This document shows, in pieces, positions 63,453 to 64,000 of a stretch of 64,000 bases of DNA; within the stretch, counting starts at the first letter, position 1; every line of letters begins with the position of its first letter. Both the position numbers and the translations under genes were made by a program. Source of the stretch: Polyangium sp. 15x6 (GTDB taxonomy: Bacteria > Myxococcota_A > Polyangia > Polyangiales > Polyangiaceae); NCBI RefSeq assembly GCF_029960785.1, contig NZ_JASBQE010000059.1, positions 1-64,000 of the forward strand. The letters are read 5' to 3'. Below the pieces are notes generated by a model that saw only the letters and a program-made list of their open reading frames with translations, was not told the DNA's origin and ran no database searches.

Positions 63453-64000
63453 TCACTCCTCGATCCGGACCCGGATCACGATGCCGCCGAGGACGTCGCC
63501 GACCCGGAAATCCTTCCGCTGGCTATCCGGGTGATCGTTGTGGCACTTGACGCAAGCCTCGACGATGCCCTTGTCGGGGTAATACGCGGCAAAATACCTC
63601 TTCCCGCCGAGCGTCTCCTCGGTGTAATGGCTCTTCCCCGTCTCGGCGACCGCACGGAGACCGACCTTTTCGCTCTCCGTGCGCGGGCCGTTCTGCTTGT
63701 TGATTGGCCACTGCGAGAGGAGCGCATAGCTGAAGAGCGCGTCCTTGGACTGGTTGATCGTCTCGGCGCTCATGCGGAGCATCTGCGCGGGCAAGGGCAG
63801 CACCTTCTCCTCGCGGAAATGTTCCTTGGCCTCCATGATCCGCTCTTGATATTGAAGCCGGTCGACGACCTCCCTCGTGTAGGCCTCGCGATTGGCGGAG
63901 ATCGCCGCGAAGAGCGTGTCGGTCATCTCCTGCCGCGTGAGCTTGCCGTCGCCACGCCCGCCTCCGCACCCCGAAGCGGCGAGCACGGACAGACCCAGCG
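63453..64000 (-). CDS. Tll0287-like (DUF3365) haem-type lipoprotein, partial (5' end outside window)
   Basis: About 180 residues are visible; the N-terminus runs past base 64000. The visible start reads a lipoprotein signal end, 'LGLSVLAASGCGGG', so Cys is probably lipidated. The C-terminal half has 'CVKCHNDHPDS', a CxxCH haem c attachment motif, within a domain typical of Tll0287/DUF3365 sensor proteins ('KRYFAAYYPDKGIVEACVKCH', 'GDVLGGIVIRV'). It may sense redox or small ligands in the periplasm. The stop is at 63453; it is convergent with the hypothetical protein at 62865. Confidence 0.8.
   Translation of the reverse strand, partial: LGLSVLAASGCGGGRGDGKLTRQEMTDTLFAAISANREAYTREVVDRLQYQERIMEAKEHFREEKVLPLPAQMLRMSAETINQSKDALFSYALLSQWPINKQNGPRTESEKVGLRAVAETGKSHYTEETLGGKRYFAAYYPDKGIVEACVKCHNDHPDSQRKDFRVGDVLGGIVIRVRIEE

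Noticed and set aside
1-64000. CRISPR arrays, tRNA and rRNA genes, polyketide synthase modules, complete insertion sequences
   Set aside because: No regularly spaced direct repeats with spacers, no cloverleaf or rRNA sequence, no ketosynthase motif and no intact transposase with inverted repeats were seen on reading. This was by eye and does not exclude small or diverged cases.

Overview
The window is very GC-rich DNA with the hallmarks of a myxobacterium (Myxococcota), probably of the Polyangium/Sorangium group. The evidence is a MYXO-CTERM-type sorting tail at the left edge, an AgmX/PglI-type C-terminal domain, a glycine-rich myxobacterial-style RHS protein, and a long nonribosomal peptide synthetase (NRPS) locus. 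The placement is inferred from protein content; no rRNA or tRNA gene was seen.

Left flank (1-10064): the end of a surface protein, an Imm-5-like immunity protein without a visible toxin, a lipoprotein hydrolase, a 43-bp tandem repeat array, an RHS polymorphic toxin with its translationally overlapping immunity gene, a chimeric gene remnant (helicase-like N-terminus joined to an IS66 transposase C-terminus), a small exported protein, a leucine-rich-repeat/zinc-ribbon protein and a HisC-like aminotransferase.

Biosynthetic locus (10074-49541, all on the minus strand, mostly with overlaps or gaps of at most a few tens of bases): MbtH, a glycine-amidinotransferase-type enzyme, NRPS-A (T-E-C-A*-T-E), NRPS-B (C-A-T-E-C-A-T-C-A-T), two free-standing adenylation enzymes, a cobalamin-type radical SAM enzyme of the RiPP-maturation kind, NRPS-C (C-A-T-C-A-T-C-A-T-TE), an MFS transporter, and an ABC ATPase / HlyD adaptor / two-permease exporter. 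NRPS-A is the key oddity. Its first carrier has no A domain and its second module has an A domain that has lost every catalytic motif. Those two unserved carriers match the two free-standing A enzymes, so I propose that both are loaded in trans. Collinear reading predicts an octapeptide with three D residues first, then five residues of which three share one A-domain specificity code, released by the terminal thioesterase. Guanidino transfer and radical C-methylation are the likely tailoring steps.

Right flank (49754-64000): small or decayed genes, then a three-gene operon of a TerB-domain membrane protein, a BrxD-like ATPase and an Lhr/BrxH-like helicase. This is a candidate genome-defence or DNA-processing system. 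It is followed by an HEXXH protein, a zinc-ribbon membrane protein, a TPR lipoprotein with an AgmX/PglI tail, another SF2 helicase, a conserved hypothetical protein, and a CxxCH haem-type lipoprotein cut by the right edge.
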